Source: Deinococcus detaillensis
GTDB taxonomy: Bacteria; Deinococcota; Deinococci; Deinococcales; Deinococcaceae
NCBI RefSeq assembly: GCF_007280555.1
Contig: NZ_VKDB01000005.1
Location: 124,001-188,000 of the forward strand
DNA: 64,000 nt
Direction: 5' to 3'
Positions 27,629 through 36,509 of the stretch are shown here, piece by piece; position 1 is the first letter of the stretch; each line of letters begins with the position of its first letter. The position numbers and the translations under genes are program-made. Below the pieces are notes generated by a model. That model ran no database searches, had not been told where the DNA came from, and worked only from the letters and a program-made list of their open reading frames with translations.

Positions 27629-28936
27629 ATGATTGACCGTTACCTGACGCCCGAAATGAAAGTCCTGTGGAGTGAAGCCAACCGCTACCGTGCTTGGCTC
27701 AAAGTCGAACTCAGCGCCCTAGAGGCCCAGGCCCAGCTCGGTGAAGTGCCTGCCGACGCTTACCGCGCCCTCGCTCCGCTGACCGGGGCCGACCCCCTCG
27801 ACGAAGCTTTCGCGGTGCGGGTGGCCGAGATCGAAAGCGTGACGCGGCACGACATCGTGGCTTTTACCACCGCTCTGACCGAGCGCTATGGCGATCCGGC
27901 CCGCTTCGTGCATCACGGGCTGACCAGCACCGACGTGGTCGACACCGCCCAGAACCTGCTGCTCGACGAAGCGCTGGACATCATTTTGGCCGACGTTGCC
28001 GCTCTTCGGGAAGTCTGCCGCGCCCAGGCCGTGACGTACAAGCACACGCCCACGATTGGCCGCACCCACGGCATTCACGCCGAGCCGATGACGTTTGGCC
28101 TCAAGTTCCTCAACTGGATGACGGCGCTCGACCGCGACCGCGAGCGCCTCACGGCGGCCCAGCAGCGCGTCCGGGTGGTGATGCTTTCCGGCTCGGTGGG
28201 CACCTACGCTCACGTCAGCCCCAAAATCGAAGAAGCGGTGGCCGCCGCCTGGCAGTGGCAACCCGCGCCCGTCACCAACCAAACGCTGGCACGTGACCGC
28301 CACGCCGAAGTGCTGTCGGCCATCGCCATTTTGGGCACCACCTTGGAAAAGATTTCGGTGGAAATCCGCCACCTTCAGCGCAGCGAAGTGCGCGAGGCGA
28401 TGGAGCCGTTCGGCAAAGGGCAAAAAGGCAGTTCCTCGATGCCACACAAGAAAAACCCGATTTTGACCGAGAATGTCACCGGCATGGCGAGGCTCCTGCG
28501 CGGCTATCTGGTGACGGCCCTAGAGAATGTGGCGCTGTGGCACGAGCGCGACATCAGCCATTCCAGCGCCGAGCGGGTCATTTTGCCGGACGCCACCGGC
28601 CTGGCGAGCTACGCCACCCGCCGCCTGACCGGGGTGCTGCGCGACCTCGCGGTCTTTCCGGAGCGGATGCTGAAAAACCTCAACGATTTGGGCGGTCTGG
28701 TGTTCAGCCAGCGGGTGCTGCATCTGCTGATTGACGAAAAGGGGCTGGGCCGTGAAGCCGCCTATTCAATCGTCCAGCGTAACGCCCTGCAAAGCTGGGA
28801 AAGCGGCGAGGGCCTGCGCGATCTGCTCAAAGCCGATCCCGAAAACCCGCTGAACGACGCCGATTTGGATGAAGCCTTCAAATTGGAGTGGTATTTGCGC
28901 GAGGTGGACGCGATTTACGGGCGCTTCGGGCTGTAA
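27629..28936 (+). CDS. purB: Adenylosuccinate lyase
   Basis: PurB acts twice in purine synthesis: SAICAR to AICAR (the PurH substrate) and adenylosuccinate to AMP. The 435-residue protein has the superfamily signature GSSSMPHKKNPI (about residues 269-280), THGIHAEPMTFGLK with the catalytic His, and LTSTDVVDTAQNLL. TAGGCT ends 8 nt before the ATG, and AAGG also lies in that gap, so both leaderless and leadered initiation are possible. Confidence 0.97.
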   Translation: MIDRYLTPEMKVLWSEANRYRAWLKVELSALEAQAQLGEVPADAYRALAPLTGADPLDEAFAVRVAEIESVTRHDIVAFTTALTERYGDPARFVHHGLTSTDVVDTAQNLLLDEALDIILADVAALREVCRAQAVTYKHTPTIGRTHGIHAEPMTFGLKFLNWMTALDRDRERLTAAQQRVRVVMLSGSVGTYAHVSPKIEEAVAAAWQWQPAPVTNQTLARDRHAEVLSAIAILGTTLEKISVEIRHLQRSEVREAMEPFGKGQKGSSSMPHKKNPILTENVTGMARLLRGYLVTALENVALWHERDISHSSAERVILPDATGLASYATRRLTGVLRDLAVFPERMLKNLNDLGGLVFSQRVLHLLIDEKGLGREAAYSIVQRNALQSWESGEGLRDLLKADPENPLNDADLDEAFKLEWYLREVDAIYGRFGL

Positions 28937-28987
28937 GACAGAGGGCAACAAGACTAACCTGCCGCTTCCTGCGCTCTACCACACCCG

Positions 28988-29437
28988 TCAGAAGCCGTAA
29001 GTCCCAGCTTCGTCCAGCGCCCGCGCCAGATCGTCGGTGGTGGTGGCCTGATACCCGGCCCAGCTTTGCCAGAGCTGCTCCAGCGCCGCGACCGCCTGTG
29101 CCAAGCGCTGCTCGACCTCAGGCGTCAGCTCGTCGCCGCTGTCTGCCAGCGCCACCGTCAGATCCAGCTTGGCTTTGAGGTATTTGGCTTGCTCGCCGCG
29201 CGTGCCGTCATAGACGTAGACCACTTCTTCCCAGCCGAAACGCAGCCGCCGAAACAGCAGATCGCTCACGGCGCTGTGGCTTCCCAGGCACAGGCGCGCC
29301 GCCGGAGTGCCGTCTGGAGCAACTAAACCTCGCCGCAAGCACTCATCGGCAGCCAAGCCGCTGATGTCGCGGTCGGTGGCGGCCCGAAAGCGGCTGGCGA
29401 TGTGGTGCCGGGCAGCGTCTTGCAGTGCGTAGGTCAT
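28988..29437 (-). CDS. Uncharacterised 149-residue protein
   Basis: I do not recognise the family. The product is soluble, mixed alpha/beta, with central LLFRRLRFGWEEVVYVYDGTRGEQAKYL (given here in parts: FRRLRFGWEEVVYVYDG) and an acidic helical C-terminus. Only the promoter is informative: TTGTTA, 17-nt spacer, TATAAT on the minus strand, with the ATG 10 nt after the -10, so the transcript begins about 3 nt before the start codon. It converges with purB. Confidence 0.7.
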   Translation of the reverse strand: MTYALQDAARHHIASRFRAATDRDISGLAADECLRRGLVAPDGTPAARLCLGSHSAVSDLLFRRLRFGWEEVVYVYDGTRGEQAKYLKAKLDLTVALADSGDELTPEVEQRLAQAVAALEQLWQSWAGYQATTTDDLARALDEAGTYGF

Positions 29438-29447
29438 AACTTAGGCG

Positions 29448-29476
29448 ATTATATTACGCTCCTTGCAGAATAACAA
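29448..29476 (-). promoter_or_regulatory. Near-consensus sigma-A promoter producing a leaderless transcript
   Basis: On the minus strand: TTGTTA (29471-29476), 17-nt spacer, TATAAT (29448-29453). The ATG at 29437 is 10 nt past the -10. Confidence 0.75.
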
Positions 29477-29698
29477 GCTCACTTGCGTTGGCCCCGCCGC
29501 AGCCAATCGACGCAGCCAGGGGCTTAGCCTTTCTCATCGGGGAATCAGCCGAGCTTTTGCCGCCACTGCACTTCTCAGACTGCTGTACAGCTAAAACTGG
29601 GACAGATCCGCTTGCGACAGATGAGGAGAATCTGGAACAATCCTTTATAAAAAGTAATTTTCTTACATTTCTAGTGACGAAAAGTGTACGCTAGCAGC

Positions 29699-30493
29699 AT
29701 GTGGCCATTTGGAAAATCGACTGCCGACCGTGTGAAAGAAGCCCTCAACGCCCAGCCTCAACTTAAGGATTTGGGCCTTCAAGTCAGCGAAAGCGGCGGC
29801 AATGTCAGCGTAACTGGCATGGTGCCCAATGATCGCTACGGCCAACTCGTCAACGTGGTGGCCGAAGGCATCAACGGCGTCAAGAGTGTGGACATCAGCG
29901 GCTTGGTGGCTCAGCAAAACACCAGCGAAGTGCAGGTGAGTGCCCCGACGCCCACCGCCGATGTCGGCAGCAGCGACGACGTGACCGAATCCGGCTCGCA
30001 GGGCGGCAGCGTGATGCAGAGTGATCCTGCCCAGAGCAGCTCCGCGAACAGCAGTGTGGACGCCGCTATCGCCGCCGCCGTGGACAACAGCAAAATCGCC
30101 AAAGCGGTTTACCACGCTATTCGCAGCAACGGCGAATTGGCCGACGACCCGATTGACGTCCTGCAAAGCGGCAAGAGCGTCATCTTGCGTGGCGCAGTGG
30201 ACAACGATCATGAGCAGCGCCTCGCCGAGCAAATCGCACGCGGCGTCGAAGGGGTGTCGGGCGTGGACATCAGCGGCCTGAAAGTGGTGGCGCAGGCCAA
30301 AGAAATGCACAAAGACCGCGACGAACTGAGCGGCGACGCCACCTACACCGTCAAGTCAGGCGACACCCTCAGTGCCATTGCCGAGAAGTATTTCGGTGAC
30401 GCCATGCGCTACAAAGACATTGCCCACCTCAACAACATCTCCAACCCCGACGCTATTCAGGCCGGGCAAGTCCTCAAGATTCCCAGCGCTTAA
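29699..30493 (+). CDS. Double BON domain plus LysM protein
   Basis: A 264-residue protein with two BON domains (about residues 8-62, GGNVSVTGMVPND; and about 122-188, GKSVILRGAVDND) separated by a Ser/Gln/Asp-rich linker, and a C-terminal LysM (TYTVKSGDTLSAIAEKYFGD). E. coli Kbp (YgaU) has one BON and one LysM and binds potassium; here BON is duplicated. No signal peptide is apparent, so location is uncertain. The ATG at 29699 is supported by TACGCT (29687-29692) 6 nt upstream. The 260 bp upstream contain no gene I can support. Confidence 0.88.
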   Translation: MWPFGKSTADRVKEALNAQPQLKDLGLQVSESGGNVSVTGMVPNDRYGQLVNVVAEGINGVKSVDISGLVAQQNTSEVQVSAPTPTADVGSSDDVTESGSQGGSVMQSDPAQSSSANSSVDAAIAAAVDNSKIAKAVYHAIRSNGELADDPIDVLQSGKSVILRGAVDNDHEQRLAEQIARGVEGVSGVDISGLKVVAQAKEMHKDRDELSGDATYTVKSGDTLSAIAEKYFGDAMRYKDIAHLNNISNPDAIQAGQVLKIPSA

Positions 30494-30507
30494 CCCCGCC
30501 TGAGTTC

Positions 30508-30544
30508 AGCGCCGCTTCCCGAGTTGTGGGGGCGGCGCTTTTTT
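30508..30544 (+). terminator. Intrinsic terminator after the BON-LysM gene
   Basis: AGCGCCGC (30508-30515) pairs with GCGGCGCT (30532-30539), followed by a T-run to 30544. Confidence 0.8.
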
Positions 30545-30560
30545 GCGGCCATACAAGCTT

Positions 30561-31469
30561 TCACGGCCAGAGATCGCTCATCGGCGCGGCGCAGGCGGCT
30601 TCCCGCAGCGGCGGCACACCGAGGTGGTCTTCCATGCTGCGTAGCAGCGAGTAATGGTTGTACGGCTGATCACTGACCCTGCCGCCCTGCCCGCCCGGCG
30701 TCAAGAGGATAGTCGCCACCCGTCCCCCGCCGCCCTGCTGATCCTCGCCTTCGTCGAAGGTGATGATCAGCGCCGCACCGGGCTTCCAAACGGAAGAGGC
30801 CATGATCTGGTCGGCCCACATTTTGACGAAAGCGTCGCCTGTGCGCTCCACATTGGCGCGGCCCAAACAGCGCAAGTCGCCGTGCAGGTCATGGCACAAA
30901 TCCGGCACCAACAAGGAGAAATTGGGCACCTGGCCGCGCTGCAAGTCGGTTTGAAGTTGCTCAAACGGCACGACGTTGGCAAGCTGTTTCGGCTGCTTGA
31001 CAAGGTCACTGCTGAGCATGAACGGGTTGTGCTTTTTGCCGTAGAGCCCAGCGTAGTTCACGTTGGAACCGGCCGCCGGCAAGCCCTGCATATAGCCTTT
31101 CCAGGTCAGGCGCTGATCTGCGAGTTGCGAGGCCAGCGTCGCACCCGCAAACGACTGCGCCGGGTCGTCGCCCACCATGTTCATGGTGCTGCCCGCGATG
31201 AGGGCCACGTAATTGGGCAAACTGGGATGGGTCACGCCAGTATAGTTGCGGGCCAGTGAACCGCGCTTTGCCAGCGCGTTGAGGGTGGGCAAATTGGGAT
31301 TGCCGATCACTTGGCCGTAGCTGTGGTTTTCAAGGATTAGTAGAAAAATGTGCGGCGAATTTGAAGCAGCCGGTGGAGCTTGAGCCGAACTGAGCGAGAA
31401 GCCCAGTAAACCGAGCAACATGAGTGAGCGGCCCAATTTGTTCTGAGCATGTTTTTTAAGTCCTGACAT
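30561..31469 (-). CDS. Exported phosphoesterase (PF04185-type acid phosphatase)
   Basis: A 302-residue secreted enzyme. N-terminal signal peptide (SLMLLGLLGFSLSSAQA), then the phosphoesterase-family blocks HIFLLILENHSYGQVIGN, THPSLPNYVALIAGS (the Thr/Ser nucleophile region), and IITFDEGEDQQGGGGRVATILLTPG. Relatives include acid phosphatases and phospholipases C; lacking the large PLC C-terminal domain, a phosphomonoesterase role is more likely. The ATG at 31469 follows GGAGG by 4 nt. It lies 48 nt after meaB, same strand. Confidence 0.85.
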   Translation of the reverse strand: MSGLKKHAQNKLGRSLMLLGLLGFSLSSAQAPPAASNSPHIFLLILENHSYGQVIGNPNLPTLNALAKRGSLARNYTGVTHPSLPNYVALIAGSTMNMVGDDPAQSFAGATLASQLADQRLTWKGYMQGLPAAGSNVNYAGLYGKKHNPFMLSSDLVKQPKQLANVVPFEQLQTDLQRGQVPNFSLLVPDLCHDLHGDLRCLGRANVERTGDAFVKMWADQIMASSVWKPGAALIITFDEGEDQQGGGGRVATILLTPGGQGGRVSDQPYNHYSLLRSMEDHLGVPPLREAACAAPMSDLWP

Positions 31470-31517
31470 AAAGCCTCCACTTCTTCTCACCGCGTCCAAG
31501 AGCACACTACTCACTGC

Positions 31518-32477
31518 TTACGGCATGAACGCGCCGCCCAGCAGCGCCGCCAAACCCTGCACCGCTGTCAACGTTCCCGCCCGCACTTCGGCGCGAATGG
31601 CCCGCAGCTGCTCGGCGCTCACTCCCGCTTCAAACGCTTGCCACGCAGCTTCTTTGAGCAGTTCTTCAAACCAACCGCTGTGTTGAGCTTGCCGCCGCGC
31701 TTGTACCCGCACCGAGTCCGCCGTAAAAGCCTTGACCGCCGCCCAGACTTCAGCGATGCCCGCACCCGTCAGGGCCGAGGCTTGAAGCACCTGAGGCTGC
31801 CGCAGCGCCGTGCGTGGAGTCAGCAGATGAAGCGCCGCCGCCAGCTCACCTTGGGCTTGCCGGGCCGCTGCCGGGTTGCTGTCGGCCTTGTTGACCACGC
31901 ACACGTCCACCAGTTCCATGATGCCGCGCTTGATGCCCTGCAGTTCGTCTCCGGCGTTGGGCAAGGTCAGCAGCACAAATACGTCGGTCATGCTGGCGAC
32001 TTGCGTTTCGCTTTGGCCGACACCCACCGTTTCGATCAGCAGAACGTCGTAACCCGCCGCCTCACACAGGGTGATGGCCTCGCGGGTGCGCCGCGCCACC
32101 CCGCCGAGTGCGCCGCGAGCCGGGCTGGGCCGAATAAAAGCGCCGGGATGCACCGTCAGGTTGGGCATTCTGGTTTTGTCGCCCATGATGCTGCCGCCGG
32201 TGCGCTGGCTGCTGGGATCGACCGCCAACACCGCGACCCGGTGGCCCGCATCAGCCAACTGCAAGCCCAGCGCTTCTATAAAGGTGGATTTGCCCACCCC
32301 CGGCACACCGCTCAGTCCCACCCGGAGGCTGCGCCCCGCGTGCGGCAAGACTTCGGCAAGGAGTTGCTGGGCTTCCCTCAGGTGATCAGGCCGCGACGAC
32401 TCGGCCAGCGTAATGGCGCGGGCCAGTGCGCGGCGCTGACCGGACAGGAGAGCCGCCGTGAGCGGGTGAACCGACAT
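31518..32477 (-). CDS. meaB: Methylmalonyl-CoA mutase-associated GTPase MeaB (ArgK family)
   Basis: A 319-residue G3E-family GTPase that protects and gates adenosylcobalamin loading of methylmalonyl-CoA mutase. Motifs: Walker [11 protein letters not shown] (about residues 57-66), [39 protein letters not shown], and guanine-specificity NKAD. No mutase gene is in the window. The start is supported by TAGCAT (32485-32490, minus) 7 nt before ATG. Confidence 0.93.
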   Translation of the reverse strand: MSVHPLTAALLSGQRRALARAITLAESSRPDHLREAQQLLAEVLPHAGRSLRVGLSGVPGVGKSTFIEALGLQLADAGHRVAVLAVDPSSQRTGGSIMGDKTRMPNLTVHPGAFIRPSPARGALGGVARRTREAITLCEAAGYDVLLIETVGVGQSETQVASMTDVFVLLTLPNAGDELQGIKRGIMELVDVCVVNKADSNPAAARQAQGELAAALHLLTPRTALRQPQVLQASALTGAGIAEVWAAVKAFTADSVRVQARRQAQHSGWFEELLKEAAWQAFEAGVSAEQLRAIRAEVRAGTLTAVQGLAALLGGAFMP

Positions 32478-32643
32478 AGCCCTGATGCTAGCAGGCGCGG
32501 GCGCGGTTCAGGCGCGTTTAAAGACAACTCGGCTGCCACTTCAGGATTCCGCGTCTTGGGCAGAGCGGCTTCTTGGCAAGATGACGGCGCTTTGCTACAC
32601 CCCCAGGCCTGCCCGGTTTACCTGAAGCCAAACGTTGTTACGC

Positions 32644-33483
32644 TCAGCTTCCGCTCTGCGTGTAGCCAGTGGCCCGCCACCCGCAGCCGTCGCGGGTCAA
32701 GTTGATGGTGCCGCCAAAGGTGCCGCCGACATTTTCGCCATTGCTGCGCTGGGTGGCGCTGATTTTGACGCTGCCGCTGACTTTGGCGCTGTTGCCGCTG
32801 ATACTGACTCCGCCCACACTGACGGTGTAGTTGATGTTGCCGTACGCCGCCCCGAATCCCCCCGCCGCGTCGCTCAGGCCCGCTGAAGCGGCGCTGCTGG
32901 CCGTGCCGCGTGCCGAGGCGACGTCTTGTTCCTGGGTCAGTTTGCAGTCGACTGGCGCAGCGCCGGCATACTGCACGCTGGTGGATTCCTGCTTGGGATC
33001 AGGCACCAGCGTGCCCTGCAAGTTCTCGACGCTCAGGCGGTAATTGACGCCCAGCGACAGGCGCGGCCCCGGCAACGTGCCGAGCGTGGAGCGAATAAGC
33101 TGCGCTCCAGCTTCGATGTAGCCTTCCACCGGCAGCAGCGGCGTGCTGTAGCGGGTACCCACGCCCAAGTTGGCCGCCAGCGAACCGGAAGGCAAAGTGT
33201 CGATACCGCCCAGCAAGTACAGCTTGAAGTTGCTGAACTGAGCCACGTCGTAGCTCACGCCGCCGCCAAACGACGCGCCGGTGGCGTTCTGGGCGTTGCA
33301 GTACGAGACTTGGCCGTACACGCTGATCTTCTCAGACTGCACGCCTGCCCGCAGCCCCACGATTTGGCAGCCCAGGGCGGCGCTGGTGTTGAGGCCAAGG
33401 CGAATATCGGCGGCGGAAGCGTTGGAAGCACTTGAAGCAGCCAAAGCGGAGGCCAGTACGGTGAGGGCAAGGAATGGACGCAT
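32644..33483 (-). CDS. Exported protein, possible outer-membrane beta-barrel
   Basis: A 279-residue secreted protein: signal peptide ending about SNASA, then short alternating-hydrophobicity strands (ISVYGQVSYC, YLLGGIDTL, EGYIEAGAQLI, RLSLGVNYRL) that suggest a beta-barrel or beta-sandwich for about 150 residues, followed by a second beta-rich region (NINYTVSVGGVSISG, VSGSVKIS, GGTINLTRDGCGW). I do not recognise a family. The ATG at 33483 has AAGGAGG immediately upstream. The 166 bp beyond its stop show nothing recognisable. Confidence 0.7.
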   Translation of the reverse strand: MRPFLALTVLASALAASSASNASAADIRLGLNTSAALGCQIVGLRAGVQSEKISVYGQVSYCNAQNATGASFGGGVSYDVAQFSNFKLYLLGGIDTLPSGSLAANLGVGTRYSTPLLPVEGYIEAGAQLIRSTLGTLPGPRLSLGVNYRLSVENLQGTLVPDPKQESTSVQYAGAAPVDCKLTQEQDVASARGTASSAASAGLSDAAGGFGAAYGNINYTVSVGGVSISGNSAKVSGSVKISATQRSNGENVGGTFGGTINLTRDGCGWRATGYTQSGS

Positions 33484-33613
33484 GGCCTCCTTTTTACCAC
33501 TGTCTGATGTGTAGGTCTTATTTTTACTCATAAAATGAATTTCTGGGGAGCCGACTTGCAACTTTTGTGCGCCTCGCCGCGTACTCTGAAGCCGAGATGA
33601 CGGTAACTTTGTG

Positions 33614-34103
33614 GTGACTTGGCCCTTTTTGGTGTTCTTGCTGATCTGGCTGTTTTGCCTTGCCAGCACCTTTATACCGGCGGTTCCGGCCACGCTGCTC
33701 ATTTTTGGTGGTGCGCTGCTCACCGCTTGGCTCAGCGGCTTCGAGCTTTGGCGTGATCTCGCCTTTTTCATCACACTCGGCGTGCTGACGCTGCTGATTT
33801 CCCTGATCGACAACGTGGCATCGGCTTGGGGCGCTCGGCGCTACGGCGGCAGCAAACAGGCCATCTGGGGAGCTTTGATCGGCGGCGTGGTGGGCATGCA
33901 TTCCCTTCGGCTTGATCGTGGGGCCGCTTTTGGGCGCACTCTTGGCTGAGCTGCTGATCGTTAGAAAGCCGCTGCTCTCGGCGGTGCGGGCAGCTTGGGG
34001 AACGCTGCTGGGCGTGCTGGGCGGGGTGGCGGCCAAATTCACTCTGCACGTGTTGATGGGTCTGTACGTCCTGTGGCGGCTGTGGCAAACGGCCAGCCTA
34101 TGA
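33614..34103 (+). pseudogene. DUF456 membrane protein, interrupted by a +1 frameshift
   Basis: The first part (33614 to about 33898) encodes about 95 residues of a hydrophobic DUF456-type protein ending [10 protein letters not shown]. The family sequence then continues in another frame as [19 protein letters not shown] up to TGA at 34101-34103. Removing one base near 33899 joins them as [14 protein letters not shown], a natural family sequence of about 160 residues. Causes could be a real mutation, a sequencing error, or programmed shifting. No slippery run is obvious at GGGCATGCATTCCC. The downstream glutaredoxin start overlaps its final stop. Confidence 0.75.
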
Positions 34104-34348
34104 GTCTGCCGCCGCTGCCAGACTTGCGGCTGTATTCCCGCGCGGGCTGCCACCTCTGCGAGGACGCCGAAACCGCCCTGTCTAGTCTCGGCGTAATTTT
34201 TGAGCGCGTCGATATCAGCGGCAACGCCGAACTGGAGCGCCTCTACGGCTGGGACGTGCCGGTGCTGACCCTCGGCGGCGCGGTGATCGCCAAAGGGGTG
34301 CTGGGCCGTGAGCGGCTGCGGCGGGTGCTGAAGCTGACCCCACCCTGA
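34100..34348 (+). CDS. Glutaredoxin-like thioredoxin-fold protein
   Basis: An 82-residue protein of the DUF836/glutaredoxin-like group with the redox motif CHLC (Cys about 17 and 20) in [17 protein letters not shown], and the cis-Pro segment VPVLTL followed by [18 protein letters not shown]. It probably reduces disulfides in the cytoplasm. The ATG overlaps the DUF456 stop (ATGA at 34100-34103), so translation depends on ribosomes finishing the shifted DUF456 frame. An earlier in-frame start at 33995 is rejected as it lies wholly inside DUF456. Confidence 0.85.
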   Translation: MSLPPLPDLRLYSRAGCHLCEDAETALSSLGVIFERVDISGNAELERLYGWDVPVLTLGGAVIAKGVLGRERLRRVLKLTPP

Positions 34349-34406
34349 GCTTCACCGCCCACCTGCGCCCACTCCTCACCCATTAGGTTTAAACTGACCC
34401 TACTTT

Positions 34407-35336
34407 ATGCATCCAGTCTTCCTTCAGATCGGCAGCTTTTCCATCGCTTGGTACGGCGTCCTCATGACGCTGGGCATCTTTATCGGAGCCGTCATCGGCA
34501 CCCGGATGGTGCGGCGGCGCGGCCTCAACGAGCAGCTTTTCTCGGACATGATCTTGTGGCCGCTGGTGGTCGGCTTTATCGGCGCAAGGCTGCTGTTCGT
34601 GGCGACTTCGTGGAATTTGTTCAGCGATAAAACGGGTCTAGCGCTGCTCTACGACATCATCAACATTCGGCAGGGCGGCATCAGCATTCACGGCGGGCTG
34701 ATCGCGGGCGTGGGCATGCTCTACATCATGACCCGCCGCCACCGCGTCAACTTTTACCAGTACGCCGACATGTTCGTGCCGGGCATCGGCTTTGCCATCG
34801 TGGGCGGGCGGCTGGGCAACATCATGAACGGCTCCGACACGGTTGGGCGCGTTACCAACTGGGCGGTGGGCTACCGCTGGCCAGACTGGGCACGCGGTTT
34901 CCACGACGCCATGTGCAACCCCAATGCCGAAGAAAATCTGGTGCAGTACTGCAAAACCATCGCTGGTCAGCAGGTCATGACCGCTCCAGTGCATTTTACT
35001 CAGCTCTACGGCATCATCATCGGCATCCTGCTGATTATCGCCTCGGCTTTCTGGATGCGCTCGCGTCACCCCGGCTGGGCCTTCTGGCAATTCTGGTTGT
35101 GGTACAGCGTCCTGCGGGCCGGTTGGGAAGAAACCTTCCGGCTCAACCCGCTCTCGCCCAACATCTACCTTAATGAGGGTCTGAACAACCCCGGCATTGG
35201 CCTGCTGACGCTGACCCAAGTGCTGAGCATTCCGCTGATTTTGTTCTCGATTTATATGCTGTGGCGCGTCGCCCGACAGCCGGAAATCCCATTCGGTCAA
35301 CCTGCCCCTGTTCCCGAGCAGAGCGTCAAGGCTTAG
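34407..35336 (+). CDS. lgt: Prolipoprotein diacylglyceryl transferase
   Basis: Lgt transfers diacylglycerol from phosphatidylglycerol to the lipobox cysteine of prolipoproteins in the inner membrane; this window itself encodes several lipoproteins. The 309 residues hold about seven helices with family motifs SIAWYGVLMTLG, RQGGISIHGGLIAG, and the signature region GGRLGNIMNGSDTVGR, where the usual N-x-E appears as NGSD, a notable change. A 30-residue loop with CNPNAEENLVQYC precedes the last helices. TAAACT lies 11 nt before ATG. Confidence 0.92.
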   Translation: MHPVFLQIGSFSIAWYGVLMTLGIFIGAVIGTRMVRRRGLNEQLFSDMILWPLVVGFIGARLLFVATSWNLFSDKTGLALLYDIINIRQGGISIHGGLIAGVGMLYIMTRRHRVNFYQYADMFVPGIGFAIVGGRLGNIMNGSDTVGRVTNWAVGYRWPDWARGFHDAMCNPNAEENLVQYCKTIAGQQVMTAPVHFTQLYGIIIGILLIIASAFWMRSRHPGWAFWQFWLWYSVLRAGWEETFRLNPLSPNIYLNEGLNNPGIGLLTLTQVLSIPLILFSIYMLWRVARQPEIPFGQPAPVPEQSVKA

Positions 35337-35347
35337 CCGCTCAAAGT

Positions 35348-35974
35348 ATGCAACCTGCTGCCCCCCCAGACTGGCTCAAGGCCCCGACGCTCACCAACCG
35401 GTTCGTCCGCCTTGAAGCTCTCACCGCCGCCCACGCGCCTGATCTGGCCAAGCACGCCACCGACGCCACCGTGTCGTTTTTGTCGCGGGGCGGGCCAACC
35501 GCCAACACGCCGCCCGCTTGGGCCGAGTACATCGAGCGCCTCAACGCGCTGCCCAGCCGCGTGAATTTCGCGGTGCTGCTCAGCACGCTGCAGGGCCAAC
35601 AAGTCGCCGGGCGCATCAGTTACAGCGAAACTAAGCCCAGCGATTTGTGGCTGGAAATCGGCACCATGCTGACCCCACCGTTTCAGGGCAGCGCCGCCAA
35701 TCCGGCCGCCAAACTCCTCCTGATGGAGCGGGCCTTCGGGGTGCTGGGAGCCAACCGGGTGCAGTTCAAGGTGGATGGGCGCAACGCCCGCAGCTTAAAG
35801 GCGCTCGAAAAGCTCGGCGCGGTGCGCGAGGGCACCTTGCGGCAATTTCAGGTGCAGCCAGACGGTTACGTCCGGGACAGCGTGATGTTCAGCATTTTGA
35901 GCAGCGAGTGGCCCGGCGTGCGTGAGCGGCTCACCAAACGTTTAGAAGCTTTACAGACGCAGCCGCTAAGCTAG
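35348..35974 (+). CDS. GNAT family N-acetyltransferase (RimJ/RimL-like)
   Basis: A 208-residue acetyltransferase: LTNRFVRLEALTAAHAPDLAK is the usual N-terminal strand-helix; GRISYSETKPSDLWLEIGTML and the acetyl-CoA loop region FQGSAANPAAKLLLMERAF follow, then NRVQFKVDGRNARSLKALEKLGAVREGTLRQ (in parts: KVDGRNARSLKALEKLGA), typical of RimJ-type enzymes. Substrate unknown. The start is the ATG at 35348; the alternative at 35261 would overlap lgt by 76 nt. Confidence 0.85.
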   Translation: MQPAAPPDWLKAPTLTNRFVRLEALTAAHAPDLAKHATDATVSFLSRGGPTANTPPAWAEYIERLNALPSRVNFAVLLSTLQGQQVAGRISYSETKPSDLWLEIGTMLTPPFQGSAANPAAKLLLMERAFGVLGANRVQFKVDGRNARSLKALEKLGAVREGTLRQFQVQPDGYVRDSVMFSILSSEWPGVRERLTKRLEALQTQPLS

Positions 35975-35978
35975 CGTC

Positions 35979-36446
35979 ATGCGCCCCTCCTTTGTCCGGC
36001 CCGTCATCAGACCGATCGTTGCCTTTGCTGCGCTGAATTGCGGGCTGGGCGGCGCGGCTTACGCCCTCACGCCGCCTGCTGGGTGGGTCAGCGTGGACGC
36101 CAACACTTGGCGCGACCAAAGCGGCGCGTGCGTGCTGCGTGAGCAAGGCTTTGCTCAGGAGTTTGCGCCGATGGGCAGCCAGCAAGACGCCCTAAGCATG
36201 GGCAACAAACTCCAAAGAGCGCTGGCCAAGCAGGGCATGACTAAAATCAGCATTCAGCCGGTGTCGCAGCAAAGCGACTGGAGCGTGCTGGCCGCTTACA
36301 CCTACGCCCAGAGCGGCGTGAATTACCAGATCGTTCAACTGTATTTGTCGCAGGGCGGTAAACTGCACACCCTCAGCGGCAGCAACACCGAAGGTGAGGC
36401 CAGCGCCTGCGTCAATCTGATGCGGAATTTTATTAAAGGAAAATAG
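35979..36446 (+). CDS. Exported 155-residue protein of unknown function
   Basis: Signal peptide (IVAFAALNCGLGGAAYA) followed by a small mixed alpha/beta domain with two cysteines (SGACVLRE, SACVNLM) that could form a disulfide. The mature part, PAGWVSVDANTWRD...QSGVNYQIVQLYLS, resembles small periplasmic proteins but I cannot name a family. TAAGCT (35967-35972) ends 6 nt before the ATG, a leaderless promoter that overlaps the acetyltransferase stop. Confidence 0.75.
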   Translation: MRPSFVRPVIRPIVAFAALNCGLGGAAYALTPPAGWVSVDANTWRDQSGACVLREQGFAQEFAPMGSQQDALSMGNKLQRALAKQGMTKISIQPVSQQSDWSVLAAYTYAQSGVNYQIVQLYLSQGGKLHTLSGSNTEGEASACVNLMRNFIKGK

Positions 36447-36509
36447 GCAACGAAAAAGAGCGAGCGGCGGCAGCGTCAAACACCGTGTCTGCCTTTAGAC
36501 TTGAAGGCG

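Noticed and set aside
29488..29694. 68-codon plus-strand frame before the BON-LysM gene
   Set aside because: It spans the promoter of that gene and resembles no protein; no RBS or leaderless element.
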